DNA from: Agromyces fucosus
GTDB lineage: Bacteria > Actinomycetota > Actinomycetes > Actinomycetales > Microbacteriaceae
DNA length: 64,000 bases
Reading direction: 5' to 3'
Assembly: GCF_004134865.1 (NCBI RefSeq)
Contig: NZ_SDPO01000002.1
Location: 1,116,001-1,180,000 of the forward strand
How positions within the stretch are numbered: the stretch's first letter is position 1; each line of letters opens with the position of its first letter. The notes beneath the pieces are model-generated. The model was not told the DNA's origin. It saw nothing but the letters and a program-made list of their open reading frames with translations, and did not search any database. The position numbers were made by a program, and so were the translations under genes. Below, piece after piece: positions 51,125 to 60,011 of the stretch.

Positions 51125-52021
51125 ATGAAGAAGCGCATGCTCACCGGAGCACTCGCACTCGGGGCGGTCTCCGCCCTGGCACTCAGCGGCTGCGCCGCCG
51201 GCGCCGAGGCCGAGACCCTCGAGAACGGCGACCAGAAGGACGTCACCATCGCCGTGTTCAACGGCTGGGACGAAGGAGTCGCCGCGAGCGAGCTCTGGAA
51301 GGCCGTGCTCACCGAACAGGGCTACGACGTCACGCTCGAGTACGCCGACCCGGCGCCCGTCTACACCGGCCTCACGACCGACGACTACGACGTGACCCTC
51401 GACACCTGGCTGCCGATCACCCACGCCGACTACATCGAGCAGTACGGCGACGACCTCGTCGACCTCGGCGCGTGGAACGAGGACGCCAAGCTCACGATCG
51501 CCGTGAACGAGGACGCCCCGATCGACTCCCTCGAGGAACTCGCCGCGAGTGCCGACCTCTTCGGCGGCAAGCTCGTCGGCATCGAGCCGGGCTCGGGCCT
51601 GAACCGGGTCACGACCGACGAGGTCATCCCGACATACGGCCTCGAGAAGATGGAGTACGTGACGAGCTCCACGCCCGCGATGCTCGCCGAGCTGACTGCG
51701 GCCACCGAGAACGGCGAGAACGTCGCCGTCACACTCTGGCGCCCGCACTGGGCCTACGACGCGTTCCCGCTCAAGGACCTCGAGGATCCCGAGGGCACGC
51801 TCGGCGACGCCGAGGGCATCCATTCCTTCGGCGGCAAGAGCTTCGAGCAGGACTACCCGACCCTCGCCGGCTGGCTGAAGGGCTTCACGATGGACTCCGA
51901 GCTGCTCTTCTCGCTCGAGAACGCCATGTTCAACGGCGACGGCGACGCCGACGACTACGCACCGGTCGTCGAGCAGTGGATCGCCGACAACCGGGAGTAC
52001 GTCGACTCGCTCACGAAGTAG
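51125..52021 (+). CDS. proX: Glycine betaine ABC transporter substrate-binding lipoprotein
   Basis: 298 residues. Signal ends in lipobox LALSGC (Cys about 23). OpuAC-like fold: VTIAVFNGWDEGVAASELWKAVL, VTLDTWLPITHADYIEQYG, GIEPGSGLN and VAVTLWRPHWAYDAF. Trp residues in these segments (GWD, TWLP, LWRPHWAY) are likely to form the aromatic cage for the quaternary amine. Shine-Dalgarno sequence GGAGGAAAGGA precedes the ATG. It ends in a perfect terminator. Confidence 0.94.
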   Translation: MKKRMLTGALALGAVSALALSGCAAGAEAETLENGDQKDVTIAVFNGWDEGVAASELWKAVLTEQGYDVTLEYADPAPVYTGLTTDDYDVTLDTWLPITHADYIEQYGDDLVDLGAWNEDAKLTIAVNEDAPIDSLEELAASADLFGGKLVGIEPGSGLNRVTTDEVIPTYGLEKMEYVTSSTPAMLAELTAATENGENVAVTLWRPHWAYDAFPLKDLEDPEGTLGDAEGIHSFGGKSFEQDYPTLAGWLKGFTMDSELLFSLENAMFNGDGDADDYAPVVEQWIADNREYVDSLTK

Positions 52022-52050
52022 CCCGACGGCGCCACGCGAAATAGAGATGA

Positions 52051-52086
52051 GAAGAGGGGCGGATGCCGCAGCATCCGCCCCTCTTC
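52051..52086. terminator. Strong bidirectional terminator
   Basis: Sixteen-base arms 52051-52066 and 52071-52086 pair perfectly around the loop CGCA. It lies between the convergent proX and gadC genes. The arms carry the GGATGC/GCATCC word at the loop side. Confidence 0.85.
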
Positions 52087-52120
52087 GTTCGCCCGCGTCC
52101 GCCGTCTCGGCGGGCGGTTC

Positions 52121-53767
52121 CTAGCTGGCGGGGCCGGACGCCCCGCCACCCGCGGCACCCGGCGGGGCCGCGGCATCCGCCGTACCACCCGCCGCAGGCG
52201 GATTCACGAGCACGTCGTCGAAGGTGGTCTTCTCCTCTGCTGTGCGCTGGTCCCACGACGGCTTCCGCACCGCGTAGAAGATGAGCGGCGGCACGCCCAA
52301 CGCGAGCACCACCACTCCGACCAGCACGGGATAGAGCCATCCCGGTGCACCGCCGCCGAAGCCCTCGGGCGGGATGAAGCCGAGGATGAAGGCCGCCAGG
52401 CACGCGATGAAGCCGACCGTCGCGATCACGTACATCGCGGGCACCCGGTACGAGCGCACGACGTGCGGCTGCTTCACCCGCAGCCGCATGGCCGCGGCGA
52501 ACATCATCATGTACATGATGAGGTAGAGCGCGGCCGCCATGTCGACGAGCAGGATGAACGCCGTGTTGATGTTCGGCACGAAGATGAACAGCGAGGCGAG
52601 CAGCGTCACGACGATGCCCTGCACGGTGAGGATGCCCACCTGCACGCCCGCCTTGTTGCGCTTCTGCAGGAACACCGGGAGGTAGCCGCTCCGCGCCGCC
52701 GCGAGGAGGCCCCGCGACGGACCGGCGATCCACGTGACGACCGACGCGAAGGCGCCGAGCGCGATGAGGAGCGAGAGCACCGGTGTCAGCCACGGCACGC
52801 CGAAGGACTCGAAGTAGGCCTGGAAGGCGAGGTTGATGCCGGTCGTCAGCCCCAGCTTGTCGGACGGCACGACCAGGCCGATCGCGATCGTCGGCACGAT
52901 GAAGATGCCGAGGATCAGGATCGACGCGATGAGCACCGTCTTCGGGTACTCCTTGCCCGGGCTCTTGAGGTCGTTCGCGTGCACCGCGTTGACCTCCATG
53001 CCGGCGTACGCGAGCACGTTCGACACGATGAGCACGATCGACGCGATCCCGGTGAAGGGCGGGATGATCGAGTCCGCAGTGAGCGGGATCTGGCTCGTCT
53101 GGCCCGTCGAGACCCAGATGATGCCGAAGATGATCAGCAGCAGGCCCGGGAAGATCGTTCCCGCGAGTCCGCTCCAGGAGCCCACCTTCGCGAAGAGGTT
53201 GCCGCCCTTCAGGGTGATGAAGGTCGAGAACCAGTACAGCACCAGGATCACGATCGCCGTGTAGAGGCCGGAGTTCGCGAGGTTCGGATCGAGGAAGACG
53301 AACGCGAGCGAGGCTGCGATGAACGCGATCTGCGTCGGATACCAGACGACGTTCTGCACCCACTGCAGCCAGATCGCCTGGAACCCCCACTTGCCGCCGA
53401 ACGCCTCGCGCACCCACGTGAACACGCCGCCCTTCCAACCGGTCGCGAGCTCGGCGGCGACGAGCGCTGTCGGGATCAAGAAGAAGATCGCGGGGATGAT
53501 GAACAGCGTGATCGAGCCGAGTCCGTACCCGGCCATGGCCGGGAGGCTCCGCAGCGATGCGACCGCGACCACGGTCAGGATCGCGAGCTGCATGAGCGAC
53601 ATGAACTTCTGCGAGGTCACGCCGGGCGCGCCGATCGCCGGCTTGTGCGGCACCTTCTCGAACGGATGCGGCTTGACATGCTCGGGCGACGGAGCGATGG
53701 TGCCGTCGGCCCGCTTCGGTGCCGACGACGTCGGCGAGGCGTGCGCCGAGTCCTTGATCTCGGTCAT
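52121..53767 (-). CDS. gadC: Glutamate:GABA antiporter-like amino acid permease
   Basis: 548-residue APC-superfamily transporter with about twelve helices and hydrophilic ends. APC signatures include MAGYGLGSITLFIIPAIFFLIPTALVAAELATGWKGGVFTWVREAFGG and ANVLAYAGMEVNAVHANDLKSPGKEYPKTVLIA. Its place directly after the decarboxylase (10 bp) identifies it as the GadC exchanger, importing glutamate and exporting GABA to remove protons. The C-terminal cytoplasmic tail of about 50 residues is Gly/Ala/Pro-rich and differs from the E. coli plug. It is on the same strand as gadB and downstream of it. Confidence 0.9.
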   Translation of the reverse strand: MTEIKDSAHASPTSSAPKRADGTIAPSPEHVKPHPFEKVPHKPAIGAPGVTSQKFMSLMQLAILTVVAVASLRSLPAMAGYGLGSITLFIIPAIFFLIPTALVAAELATGWKGGVFTWVREAFGGKWGFQAIWLQWVQNVVWYPTQIAFIAASLAFVFLDPNLANSGLYTAIVILVLYWFSTFITLKGGNLFAKVGSWSGLAGTIFPGLLLIIFGIIWVSTGQTSQIPLTADSIIPPFTGIASIVLIVSNVLAYAGMEVNAVHANDLKSPGKEYPKTVLIASILILGIFIVPTIAIGLVVPSDKLGLTTGINLAFQAYFESFGVPWLTPVLSLLIALGAFASVVTWIAGPSRGLLAAARSGYLPVFLQKRNKAGVQVGILTVQGIVVTLLASLFIFVPNINTAFILLVDMAAALYLIMYMMMFAAAMRLRVKQPHVVRSYRVPAMYVIATVGFIACLAAFILGFIPPEGFGGGAPGWLYPVLVGVVVLALGVPPLIFYAVRKPSWDQRTAEEKTTFDDVLVNPPAAGGTADAAAPPGAAGGGASGPAS

Positions 53768-53776
53768 GATCGCCTC

Positions 53777-55231
53777 CTAGTGCGTGAAGGAGGACACTTG
53801 GCCCTCGATCGGCATCGGGGACTCGAGGGCGTCGAGGAACTCGGTGGCCTCCTGGATGTCGAGCAGCAGCGACTCGGCGAGGTTCCGGCTGAGTCCGTTG
53901 CGCACGACGATGCGCTGCACGACGAGGTCCGAGATGTCGTCGGGCATCGGATACGCGGGGATGAGCCAGCCCTTCAGGCGCAGGCGCTCCGACAGGTGGT
54001 AGAGGTTCCACTTGTCGGTGTGCCCCTTCTTCAGCTGCCACGCGAAGACCGGGATGTCGGTGCCGTCGTTCCAGAGTTCGAAGGCGTCCATCTTCCCGAT
54101 CTCGCCCGACAGGTACACCGCGACATCCTGCGACGCCTGCTGCACCTTTCGGTAGCCGTCCCATCCGAGACGGAGGAACAGGTAGTACTGCAGCAGCACC
54201 TGCGCGCCCGGCCGCGAGAAGTTCAGTGCGAACGTCGGCATGTGGCCGCCGAGGTAGGTGACGTCGAAGACGAGGTCCTTCGGCAGGTCGCCGACGGTGC
54301 GCCAGACGACCCAGCCGAGGCCCGGGTACACGAGGCCGTACTTGTGGGCGGACGTGCTGATCGAGACGACCCGGTCGACCCGGAAGTCCCACTCGAGGTC
54401 GGGCTGGAGGAACGGCGCGATCATGCCGCCGGATGCCCCGTCGACGTGGATCTTCACGTCGAGCCCGGTCTCGGCCTGGATCTTGTCGAGGGCTGCCGCG
54501 ATCTCCTTCACCGGCTCGTACATGCCGGTGTACGTGACGCCCATGATCGCGACGACGCCGATCGTGTTCTCGTCGACGTACTTGTCGAGGTCGTGGCCGT
54601 CGAGCACCTTGTGCTCGTCGCTGATCGGCACGTAGCGCGCCTCGACGTCCCAGTAGTTGCAGAATTTCTCCCAGCACACCTGCACGGCGCTCGAGAGGAT
54701 GAGGTTCGGCCGTTCCGTGGACTTGCCCTCGGCGCGACGTGCGACCTGCCAACGGCGCTTCAGTGCGAGGCCGCCGAGCATGCAGGCCTCGGACGAGCCG
54801 ATGGTCGAGGTGCCGATGGCGTCCTCGGCGCTCGGCGCGTTCCAGAGGCTCGCGATCATCTTCCAGCAGCGCGTCTCGATCGCCGCCGTCTGCGGGTACT
54901 CGTCCTTGTCGATCATGTTCTTGTCGGCCGACTCGGCGTACAGCTTGGAGGCGAACGGATCCATCCACGTGCCGACGAACGTCGCCAGGTTGAGGCGTGC
55001 ATTGCCGTCGAGCATGGCTTCGTCGTGCACGATCTGGTACGCGGTCTCGGGCAGGGACTCACCGTCGGGGAGCCGGTCCACCGGGAAGTCGGTGGCCTCT
55101 CCGGCTCGCGCGAAGATCGGGTTCAGTTGGGTGGTCTCACTGATCCCCGCGAACGCGTGGCTCGAGTGGTCGGGCGTGATCGGTGCGGTGCTCCCGCCCC
55201 CGGAGTGCGATCGAGGCTTGTTGTCGGTCAT
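53777..55231 (-). CDS. gadB: Glutamate decarboxylase
   Basis: 484-residue PLP decarboxylase, close to the 466-residue E. coli enzyme. Motifs: TSTIGSSEACMLGGLALKRRWQ, VHVDG-type IHVDGASGGMIAPF (Asp holding the PLP nitrogen) and STSAHKYGLVYPGLGW with the Schiff-base Lys. The C-terminal tail keeps a final His (SSFTH-end), like the pH-plug His in E. coli GadB. ATG at 55231 has GGGGGAA upstream; the longer open frame lies in the promoter. It turns glutamate into GABA, using up a proton, in acid resistance. Confidence 0.96.
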   Translation of the reverse strand: MTDNKPRSHSGGGSTAPITPDHSSHAFAGISETTQLNPIFARAGEATDFPVDRLPDGESLPETAYQIVHDEAMLDGNARLNLATFVGTWMDPFASKLYAESADKNMIDKDEYPQTAAIETRCWKMIASLWNAPSAEDAIGTSTIGSSEACMLGGLALKRRWQVARRAEGKSTERPNLILSSAVQVCWEKFCNYWDVEARYVPISDEHKVLDGHDLDKYVDENTIGVVAIMGVTYTGMYEPVKEIAAALDKIQAETGLDVKIHVDGASGGMIAPFLQPDLEWDFRVDRVVSISTSAHKYGLVYPGLGWVVWRTVGDLPKDLVFDVTYLGGHMPTFALNFSRPGAQVLLQYYLFLRLGWDGYRKVQQASQDVAVYLSGEIGKMDAFELWNDGTDIPVFAWQLKKGHTDKWNLYHLSERLRLKGWLIPAYPMPDDISDLVVQRIVVRNGLSRNLAESLLLDIQEATEFLDALESPMPIEGQVSSFTH

Positions 55232-55330
55232 GGTGCATTCCCCCGTGTTCTGCTTCGTCGTGCATGAACATGGGCGCGTCGGAGACGGCTGCGCAGGGCG
55301 TCGCCCCCCGAAATGACGGCCCAAACCCCG

Positions 55331-55359
55331 AGTGTGGCCCCATGTCGGCGCACGGTCAA
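55331..55359 (-). promoter_or_regulatory. Candidate gadB promoter
   Basis: Minus strand: -35 TTGACC (55359 to 55354), 17-bp spacer, -10 CACACT (55336 to 55331). The leader would be about 95 nt. The 258-bp gap to the divergent gene shows no clear operator. Confidence 0.45.
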
Positions 55360-55489
55360 TAGTCCAGATCGCGTGAAGTCTCGGGCGACATCGGCGGCGG
55401 CTCGCACGCGGCGCGGCGCACCTTCCCACGCCCGATCCGGCTGGCTACGGTTGACGGGCGGGCTTCGCACGCGGCGAGAGGGCACCGGC

Positions 55490-56194
55490 ATGAATCACGA
55501 CACCGATGGGCGTGGATCGCACGATCCCGCTGCGACCGTCGACCGTCGTCCTCTTCGCCTGCGGCGCGAGGCTTGGGGCTTCGGCATCGGTTCGCTCTGC
55601 TTCATGGCGGGTGCGATCCCCGCCTACGGCGACTGGGTCGGCGCCGTGCTGGTCGGCGTCACGTTCTTCGTCGGCTCGCTGTTCTTCACCGCGGCGGGTT
55701 TCATCCAGCTGAGCCTCAGCGGACGTCGGCCGCCGCGGAGCCACACGAACCTGGCCGATCGCGCCGACTGGTGGGCGGCGGCCGTGCAGTTCGCCGGAAC
55801 CCTCTGCTTCAACGTCAGCACCGGCGTCGCGCTCGCCGCCGCCATCGCCGCTCCCGAGGTGCTCGGCGCGGGCTGGCGCCCCGACGCGTTCGGGTCGATC
55901 GCCTTCCTCGTGTCGAGTGCGCTCGCGGTCGTAGCGACCCGGCACCGACTCGCGCTCTGGGATGCGCACGCCCGCACCTGGCACGGCACCTGGCTGAACA
56001 TGATCGGCTCGGTGGCGTTCGCGGTGTCGGCGGTCGGTGCCTACGTGTCCCCGGTCACGGGCGACTTCGTGAGTCAGTTCTGGGCGAATTTCGGAACGCT
56101 GCTCGGTGCCCTCTGCTTCTTCTTCGCAGCGGTGCTGTCGCGCCGGCCACGCGCGCGACGTGAAGGCGTCGTGGGGCCGGTCTTCGATCGCTGA
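55490..56194 (+). CDS. YrhK-like membrane protein
   Basis: 234 residues with about six helices. The repeated pattern FGIGSLCFMAGAIPAYGDWVGAVLVGVTFFVGSLFFTAAGFIQL occurs again as AFAVSAVGAYVS...FGTLLGALCFFFAAVL, typical of YrhK-domain proteins. ATG at 55490 follows GAGAGG. It is divergent from gadB, so a link to acid stress is possible but unproven. Confidence 0.75.
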   Translation: MNHDTDGRGSHDPAATVDRRPLRLRREAWGFGIGSLCFMAGAIPAYGDWVGAVLVGVTFFVGSLFFTAAGFIQLSLSGRRPPRSHTNLADRADWWAAAVQFAGTLCFNVSTGVALAAAIAAPEVLGAGWRPDAFGSIAFLVSSALAVVATRHRLALWDAHARTWHGTWLNMIGSVAFAVSAVGAYVSPVTGDFVSQFWANFGTLLGALCFFFAAVLSRRPRARREGVVGPVFDR

Positions 56195-56277
56195 CGGAGG
56201 CGGCATCTGCTCGGTGGCCCTGGAGGTCGGTCGGCAGCGCGGCACCTGTTCGGTTCGGTCGCCAGTGGCACGTCTGG

Positions 56278-56411
56278 TAAGCTGGCTCGTTGGCTGGGCA
56301 CTTCCACTGCCCATGCCGCGACAATCCCCATCGAAACCGTGCGAGAAATCGCGGGCTTCAGCGTGGGGAGGGTCAGCAGACAAGAGACCTTGGGAGGGGC
56401 ATCCGCCCCTC
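56278..56411 (+). promoter_or_regulatory. rpmB leader with -10 and hairpin
   Basis: A -10-like TAAGCT (56278-56283) starts a leader of about 140 nt. Just before the ribosome-binding site a hairpin GAGGGGC-atcc-GCCCCTC (56394-56411) lies 16 nt from the ATG. It could be an autoregulatory site for a ribosomal protein or only a structural element. No Zur box is seen in the leader. Confidence 0.4.
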
Positions 56412-56427
56412 GGTATTGGAGGAAACA

Positions 56428-56664
56428 ATGGCAGCAGTGTGCCAGGTGACTGGAGCCGTTCCCGGCTTCGGGCACAACATCTCGCACTCGCACCGCCGGA
56501 CGAAGCGCCGCTTCGACCCGAACGTGCAGAAGAAGACCTATTTCGTGCCGTCGCTTCGTCGGAACATCACCATCAACGTGTCCGCCAAGGGCATCAAGGT
56601 GATCGACGCTCGTGGCATTGAAGCAGTGGTCAAGGACATGCAGGCACGTGGGGTGAAGCTCTAA
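56428..56664 (+). CDS. rpmB: Ribosomal protein L28 (zinc-independent form)
   Basis: 78 residues: [31 protein letters not shown] is typical L28. The first zinc-ribbon pair is CxxT rather than CxxC, so this is the C-minus form. GGAGGA lies 5 nt before the ATG. The stop overlaps the rpmG start by one base (TAATG). Confidence 0.95.
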   Translation: MAAVCQVTGAVPGFGHNISHSHRRTKRRFDPNVQKKTYFVPSLRRNITINVSAKGIKVIDARGIEAVVKDMQARGVKL

Positions 56665-56831
56665 TGGCAAAGGCACAGGACATCCGGCCGATCATCAAGC
56701 TTCGGTCGACCGCCGGCACCGGGTACACCTACGTGACCCGCAAGAACCGCCGCAACAACCCCGACCGCCTCGTGCTCAAGAAGTACGACCCTGTAGTGCG
56801 CAAGCACGTCGACTTCCGAGAGGAGCGCTAA
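56664..56831 (+). CDS. rpmG: Ribosomal protein L33 (zinc-independent form)
   Basis: 55 residues: [42 protein letters not shown]. It lacks the two CxxC pairs of zinc-binding L33. ATG is 1 base into the rpmB stop (TAATG). The stop is followed after 3 bp by the S14 start. Confidence 0.95.
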   Translation: MAKAQDIRPIIKLRSTAGTGYTYVTRKNRRNNPDRLVLKKYDPVVRKHVDFREER

Positions 56832-56834
56832 GAC

Positions 56835-57140
56835 ATGGCGAAGAAGAGCAAGATCGCACGCAACGACCAGCGCAAGGTCATCGTCGAGCGGTACGCCGCG
56901 AAGCGTCTCGAGCTGAAGAAGGCGCTCGTCGACCCGAACGGCACCGACGAGAGCCGCGAGGCTGCTCGCAAGGGCCTGCAGAAGCTTCCCCGCAACGCGT
57001 CGCCGGTTCGCCTGCGTTCGCGTGACGCGATCGACGGCCGCCCCCGCGGTGTCCTCACGAAGTTCGGCGTCTCGCGCGTCCGCTTCCGTGACATGGCGCA
57101 CCGTGGCGAGCTGCCCGGCATCACCAAGTCGAGCTGGTAA
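56835..57140 (+). CDS. rpsN: Ribosomal protein S14 (zinc-independent, long form)
   Basis: 101 residues, the long form without CxxC-x-C zinc fingers ([25 protein letters not shown]-terminal [26 protein letters not shown]-type end). With L28 and L33 it makes the actinobacterial set that can replace zinc ribosomal proteins. The gene ends in a terminator. Confidence 0.95.
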   Translation: MAKKSKIARNDQRKVIVERYAAKRLELKKALVDPNGTDESREAARKGLQKLPRNASPVRLRSRDAIDGRPRGVLTKFGVSRVRFRDMAHRGELPGITKSSW

Positions 57141-57153
57141 GCACGAGCTTCAC

Positions 57154-57187
57154 CGAAAGGGGCGTCCCGCAAGGGGCGCCCCTTTCG
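57154..57187 (+). terminator. Terminator of the rpmB-rpmG-rpsN operon
   Basis: CGAAAGGGGCG (57154-57164) and CGCCCCTTTCG (57177-57187) form a perfect 11-bp stem with a 12-nt loop, followed by a short T-containing run. Confidence 0.8.
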
Positions 57188-57291
57188 TCGTCCCCGGGGG
57201 ATCGACGGGGAGTCCTGCCCATGGCGGACACCGTCCTCCGTTTCGTAGCGTGAGCACCATGCCGTTCCCGGCGCTCACGGAAGGACGTCCG

Positions 57292-59802
57292 ATGCCCTCG
57301 CTCACTCCCGACTCCCCACCGGTCTCGCGCCGGCGGCGGCTCGCCGGAATCCTCGGCGCGCTCGCCATGCTCGTCGGCCTCGCCGGCGTCGCGTCGCCCG
57401 CATACGCCGCAGAGACCGAGACCGGCTCCATCGCGGGAGTCGTGACCGGCGAGGCCGGCGCACCGCTCGAGGGTGTGCGCGTGCAGCTCTTCCGCTGCGA
57501 TGAGGACTTCGACCCGCTGGAGCAGCGCGACTGCTGGACCCTGCTCTGGGGCGACGGCACGGAAGGCGCCACGGCGGCCGACGGCAGCTTCTCGATCGAG
57601 AACCTCACCCCTGGCACGTATCGGGCCTCGATCAACCCGCAGGTGCAGACTGCCCAGTACGTGTACGAGTACTGGGAGGACGCCGCCGACTTCGAGTCCG
57701 CGACCGACATCACCGTGACCGCCGGAGCGACGGTGGCCATCGAGCCCACCCTCGAGGTCGGCGCGACCGTGTCGGGCCGGGTGGTCGACGAGGCCGGACA
57801 GCCAGTCTCCGGCGGGTACGTCTACGCCTACCTCTCGTCGGACATGACGGGGACCCGGGGCGGGGCATCCGTCGCCTCCGACGGCAGCTACTCGATCCCG
57901 GGTCTGCCGTCGGGTGAGTACGTCTTGAAGGCCGGGCCCGGCTGGGGGAGCGAGTCCGAGCTCGTCGACGAGTACTGGCAGGACGTCTACGACGAGGATG
58001 CCGCGGCTCGCGTCGACCTCGTGGCGGGCCAGTCGTTCGCGGCCGACTTCGAGCTGAACGCCGGCGCCGTCATCGAGGGCACCGTCTCCGCCGGGGGCGC
58101 ACCGGTCGAAGGCGTCGAGGTCGCAGCTTCGTACGCCGGCTCCTCCGACGCCTACATCGCGACCGTGAAGGCCGTCACGGCCGCCGACGGAACCTACCGC
58201 CTGGCGGGCCTCCAAGCGGGCGAGTACGTCGTCGGCTTCTCGGACTTCGACGGCGAGTGGGCGCACCAGTACTGGCAGGGCGCGGTCGATCGAGCATCGT
58301 CGACCCACCTCGAGCTGAGCCCCGGCGATGTCGTCGAGACCATCGACGCGAACCTCACTGCCGGCGGCACCCTCACCGGCACCCTCACCGAGCGCGCCGA
58401 GGCGGGCAGCGTGCCGTCGGCACAGGCCTACTTCGACGTGCTCCGCAAGAACTCGAGCGGCGCGTGGGAGACGGTCGCCTTCGAACGGGCGGACGCCGCC
58501 GGGGCGTACGAGGTGTCGGGCCTGGCGCCCGGCGAGTACACCGTGATGTCGTACGGCTCCTGGAGCGCGAACTGGGCGAAGACCTACTACGGCGGTGCCT
58601 TCTATCAGGACGAGGCGGCGGTGGCCCCGGTCACGGCGCAGGCGGTGACCCCCGACGTCGACGTCGAGGCGGCGCCGGGCGTGCAGATCTCGGGCAGCAT
58701 CATCGACGAGCACGGCGGTCCGGCGACGGGGGCGAGCCTGCGCCTGCTGCACGAGCGTGCACCGGGTGTGTGGGCCCAGCCAGAGCAGATCAGCGGTGCC
58801 GGCGACGACATCTCGTTCCGCATGGGCGGACTGCCGCCTGGCAACTATGTCGTCGAGTTCGCCGACCGGAGCGACGCCGCAGTGCCCTATGCCACTCAGT
58901 ACTGGGAGAACGCGGCGACCCGCGACGCGGCCACCGTGCTCGAGGCGCCGAACGGCGGCTCGTTCACGGGCATCGACGCCGTCATGACCCGCACGGCTCC
59001 CGAGCCCGAGCCGGCGCCGATCCCGACGGTGAACGGCGTCGCGCAGGTCGGCCAGGCGTTCACGGTCGACGCGGGGGACTGGGGCGACGGCGCCGTCCTC
59101 GCCTACCAGTGGCTCGCGGACGGTGAGCCGCTCGCTGAGGCGACGGGCACCGAGCTGGTGCCGGGCGATGCCCTCGAGGGCGTCACGCTCGCGGTCACCG
59201 TCACCGGAACCCGCCCCGGAGCCGAGCCCGTCGCGGCCACCTCCGAGGCGACGGCCGCCCTGATGCCCCGGTTCGCCGACCTCACGACCGGCGGTCACGC
59301 CGACAATGCGCGCTGGGCCGGGAGCCAGGGCATCATCGGCGGGATCCGCGGCGACGACGGCATCGTGCGGTTCGATCCGAAGGCTCCCGCGACGCGCGGC
59401 GTGACCGCGATCGCGCTGTACCGGCTCCTGGGCTCGCCCGAGTTCGAGGTACCTGCAGTGCCGACGTTCGCCGACGTTCCGGCCGATCACGACGCGTTCA
59501 CCGCGGTCGAGTACCTCGCGAGCGCCGGCATCACCGCCGTCAAGAGCAACTTCGGCCCCGGCGACGTGCTGACGCGCCAGCAGGTCGCCGCGTTCCTGTT
59601 CCGCGCGTCGGCGCCGTCGTTCACGGCGCCCACCACCGCGACGTTCAGCGACGTCGCGGTCGGGTCGACGTACTTCAGGTCGATCGAGTGGCTCGCCGCC
59701 GAGCGCATCACCTCCGTCAGCGGCGTGTTCCGGCCCGCGGCGACCGTGTCGCGGGAAGAGCTCTCGACGTTCCTGAAGCGCTGGTCGGCGCTCGAGGACT
59801 GA
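57292..59802 (+). CDS. Secreted repeat protein with carboxypeptidase-regulatory-like and SLH-like domains
   Basis: 836 residues. Signal peptide 1-39 (basic start, hydrophobic helix, AYA-AE). Five repeats of about 100 residues start near 44, 157, 257, 357 and 462, each opening with a G-x-[IVL]-x-G motif (SIAGVVTGEAGAPLEGVRV type) and ending in a Tyr/Trp motif (EYWEDA, EYWQDV, QYWQGA, TYYGGA, QYWENA). An Ig-like domain follows (about 579-660), then three SLH-like repeats (from about 660, 723, 782: FADLTTGGHADNARWAGSQGIIGG and so on). The SLH-like end suggests binding to the cell wall or a capsule. The ATG at 57292 has AAGGA upstream; ATG 57259 is less likely. Unlike L28-S14 this is a surface protein, transcribed separately. 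Confidence 0.9.
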   Translation: MPSLTPDSPPVSRRRRLAGILGALAMLVGLAGVASPAYAAETETGSIAGVVTGEAGAPLEGVRVQLFRCDEDFDPLEQRDCWTLLWGDGTEGATAADGSFSIENLTPGTYRASINPQVQTAQYVYEYWEDAADFESATDITVTAGATVAIEPTLEVGATVSGRVVDEAGQPVSGGYVYAYLSSDMTGTRGGASVASDGSYSIPGLPSGEYVLKAGPGWGSESELVDEYWQDVYDEDAAARVDLVAGQSFAADFELNAGAVIEGTVSAGGAPVEGVEVAASYAGSSDAYIATVKAVTAADGTYRLAGLQAGEYVVGFSDFDGEWAHQYWQGAVDRASSTHLELSPGDVVETIDANLTAGGTLTGTLTERAEAGSVPSAQAYFDVLRKNSSGAWETVAFERADAAGAYEVSGLAPGEYTVMSYGSWSANWAKTYYGGAFYQDEAAVAPVTAQAVTPDVDVEAAPGVQISGSIIDEHGGPATGASLRLLHERAPGVWAQPEQISGAGDDISFRMGGLPPGNYVVEFADRSDAAVPYATQYWENAATRDAATVLEAPNGGSFTGIDAVMTRTAPEPEPAPIPTVNGVAQVGQAFTVDAGDWGDGAVLAYQWLADGEPLAEATGTELVPGDALEGVTLAVTVTGTRPGAEPVAATSEATAALMPRFADLTTGGHADNARWAGSQGIIGGIRGDDGIVRFDPKAPATRGVTAIALYRLLGSPEFEVPAVPTFADVPADHDAFTAVEYLASAGITAVKSNFGPGDVLTRQQVAAFLFRASAPSFTAPTTATFSDVAVGSTYFRSIEWLAAERITSVSGVFRPAATVSREELSTFLKRWSALED

Positions 59803-59884
59803 GGCGTTCTTCGCGTCCGCTGGTGCGAATTCGCTCCCAGCGGACGCGACACGCCGAGGCGAAGGTGCTCGAAAGGGCCGGAAA

Positions 59885-59915
59885 TCCGCGGGATTCCGCG
59901 GAACTCTGTTACATT
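59885..59915 (+). promoter_or_regulatory. hup promoter with palindrome
   Basis: TACATT (59910-59915) is a likely -10. The perfect inverted repeat TCCGCGG-gatt-CCGCGGA (59885-59902) covers the -35 zone. It may bind a regulator; no -35 of standard sequence is seen. Leader about 90 nt. Confidence 0.45.
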
Positions 59916-60011
59916 CGAGGCGGCCTGATCGGCCACGGGGGCGGTTGAACGATCGTTCCCGAGAACTCACAACTGCTGTACCGAACAGCGAACGTCCGAG
60001 GAGGACATTCA

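Noticed and set aside
52011-54968. 985-residue minus-strand frame over gadC and gadB
   Set aside because: Arg/Pro/His-rich shadow of two clear genes in another frame.
56195-56427. Zur box upstream of the zinc-independent ribosomal genes
   Set aside because: Searched by eye for the TGANAAT-N-ATTNTCA form seen at znuA; none found.
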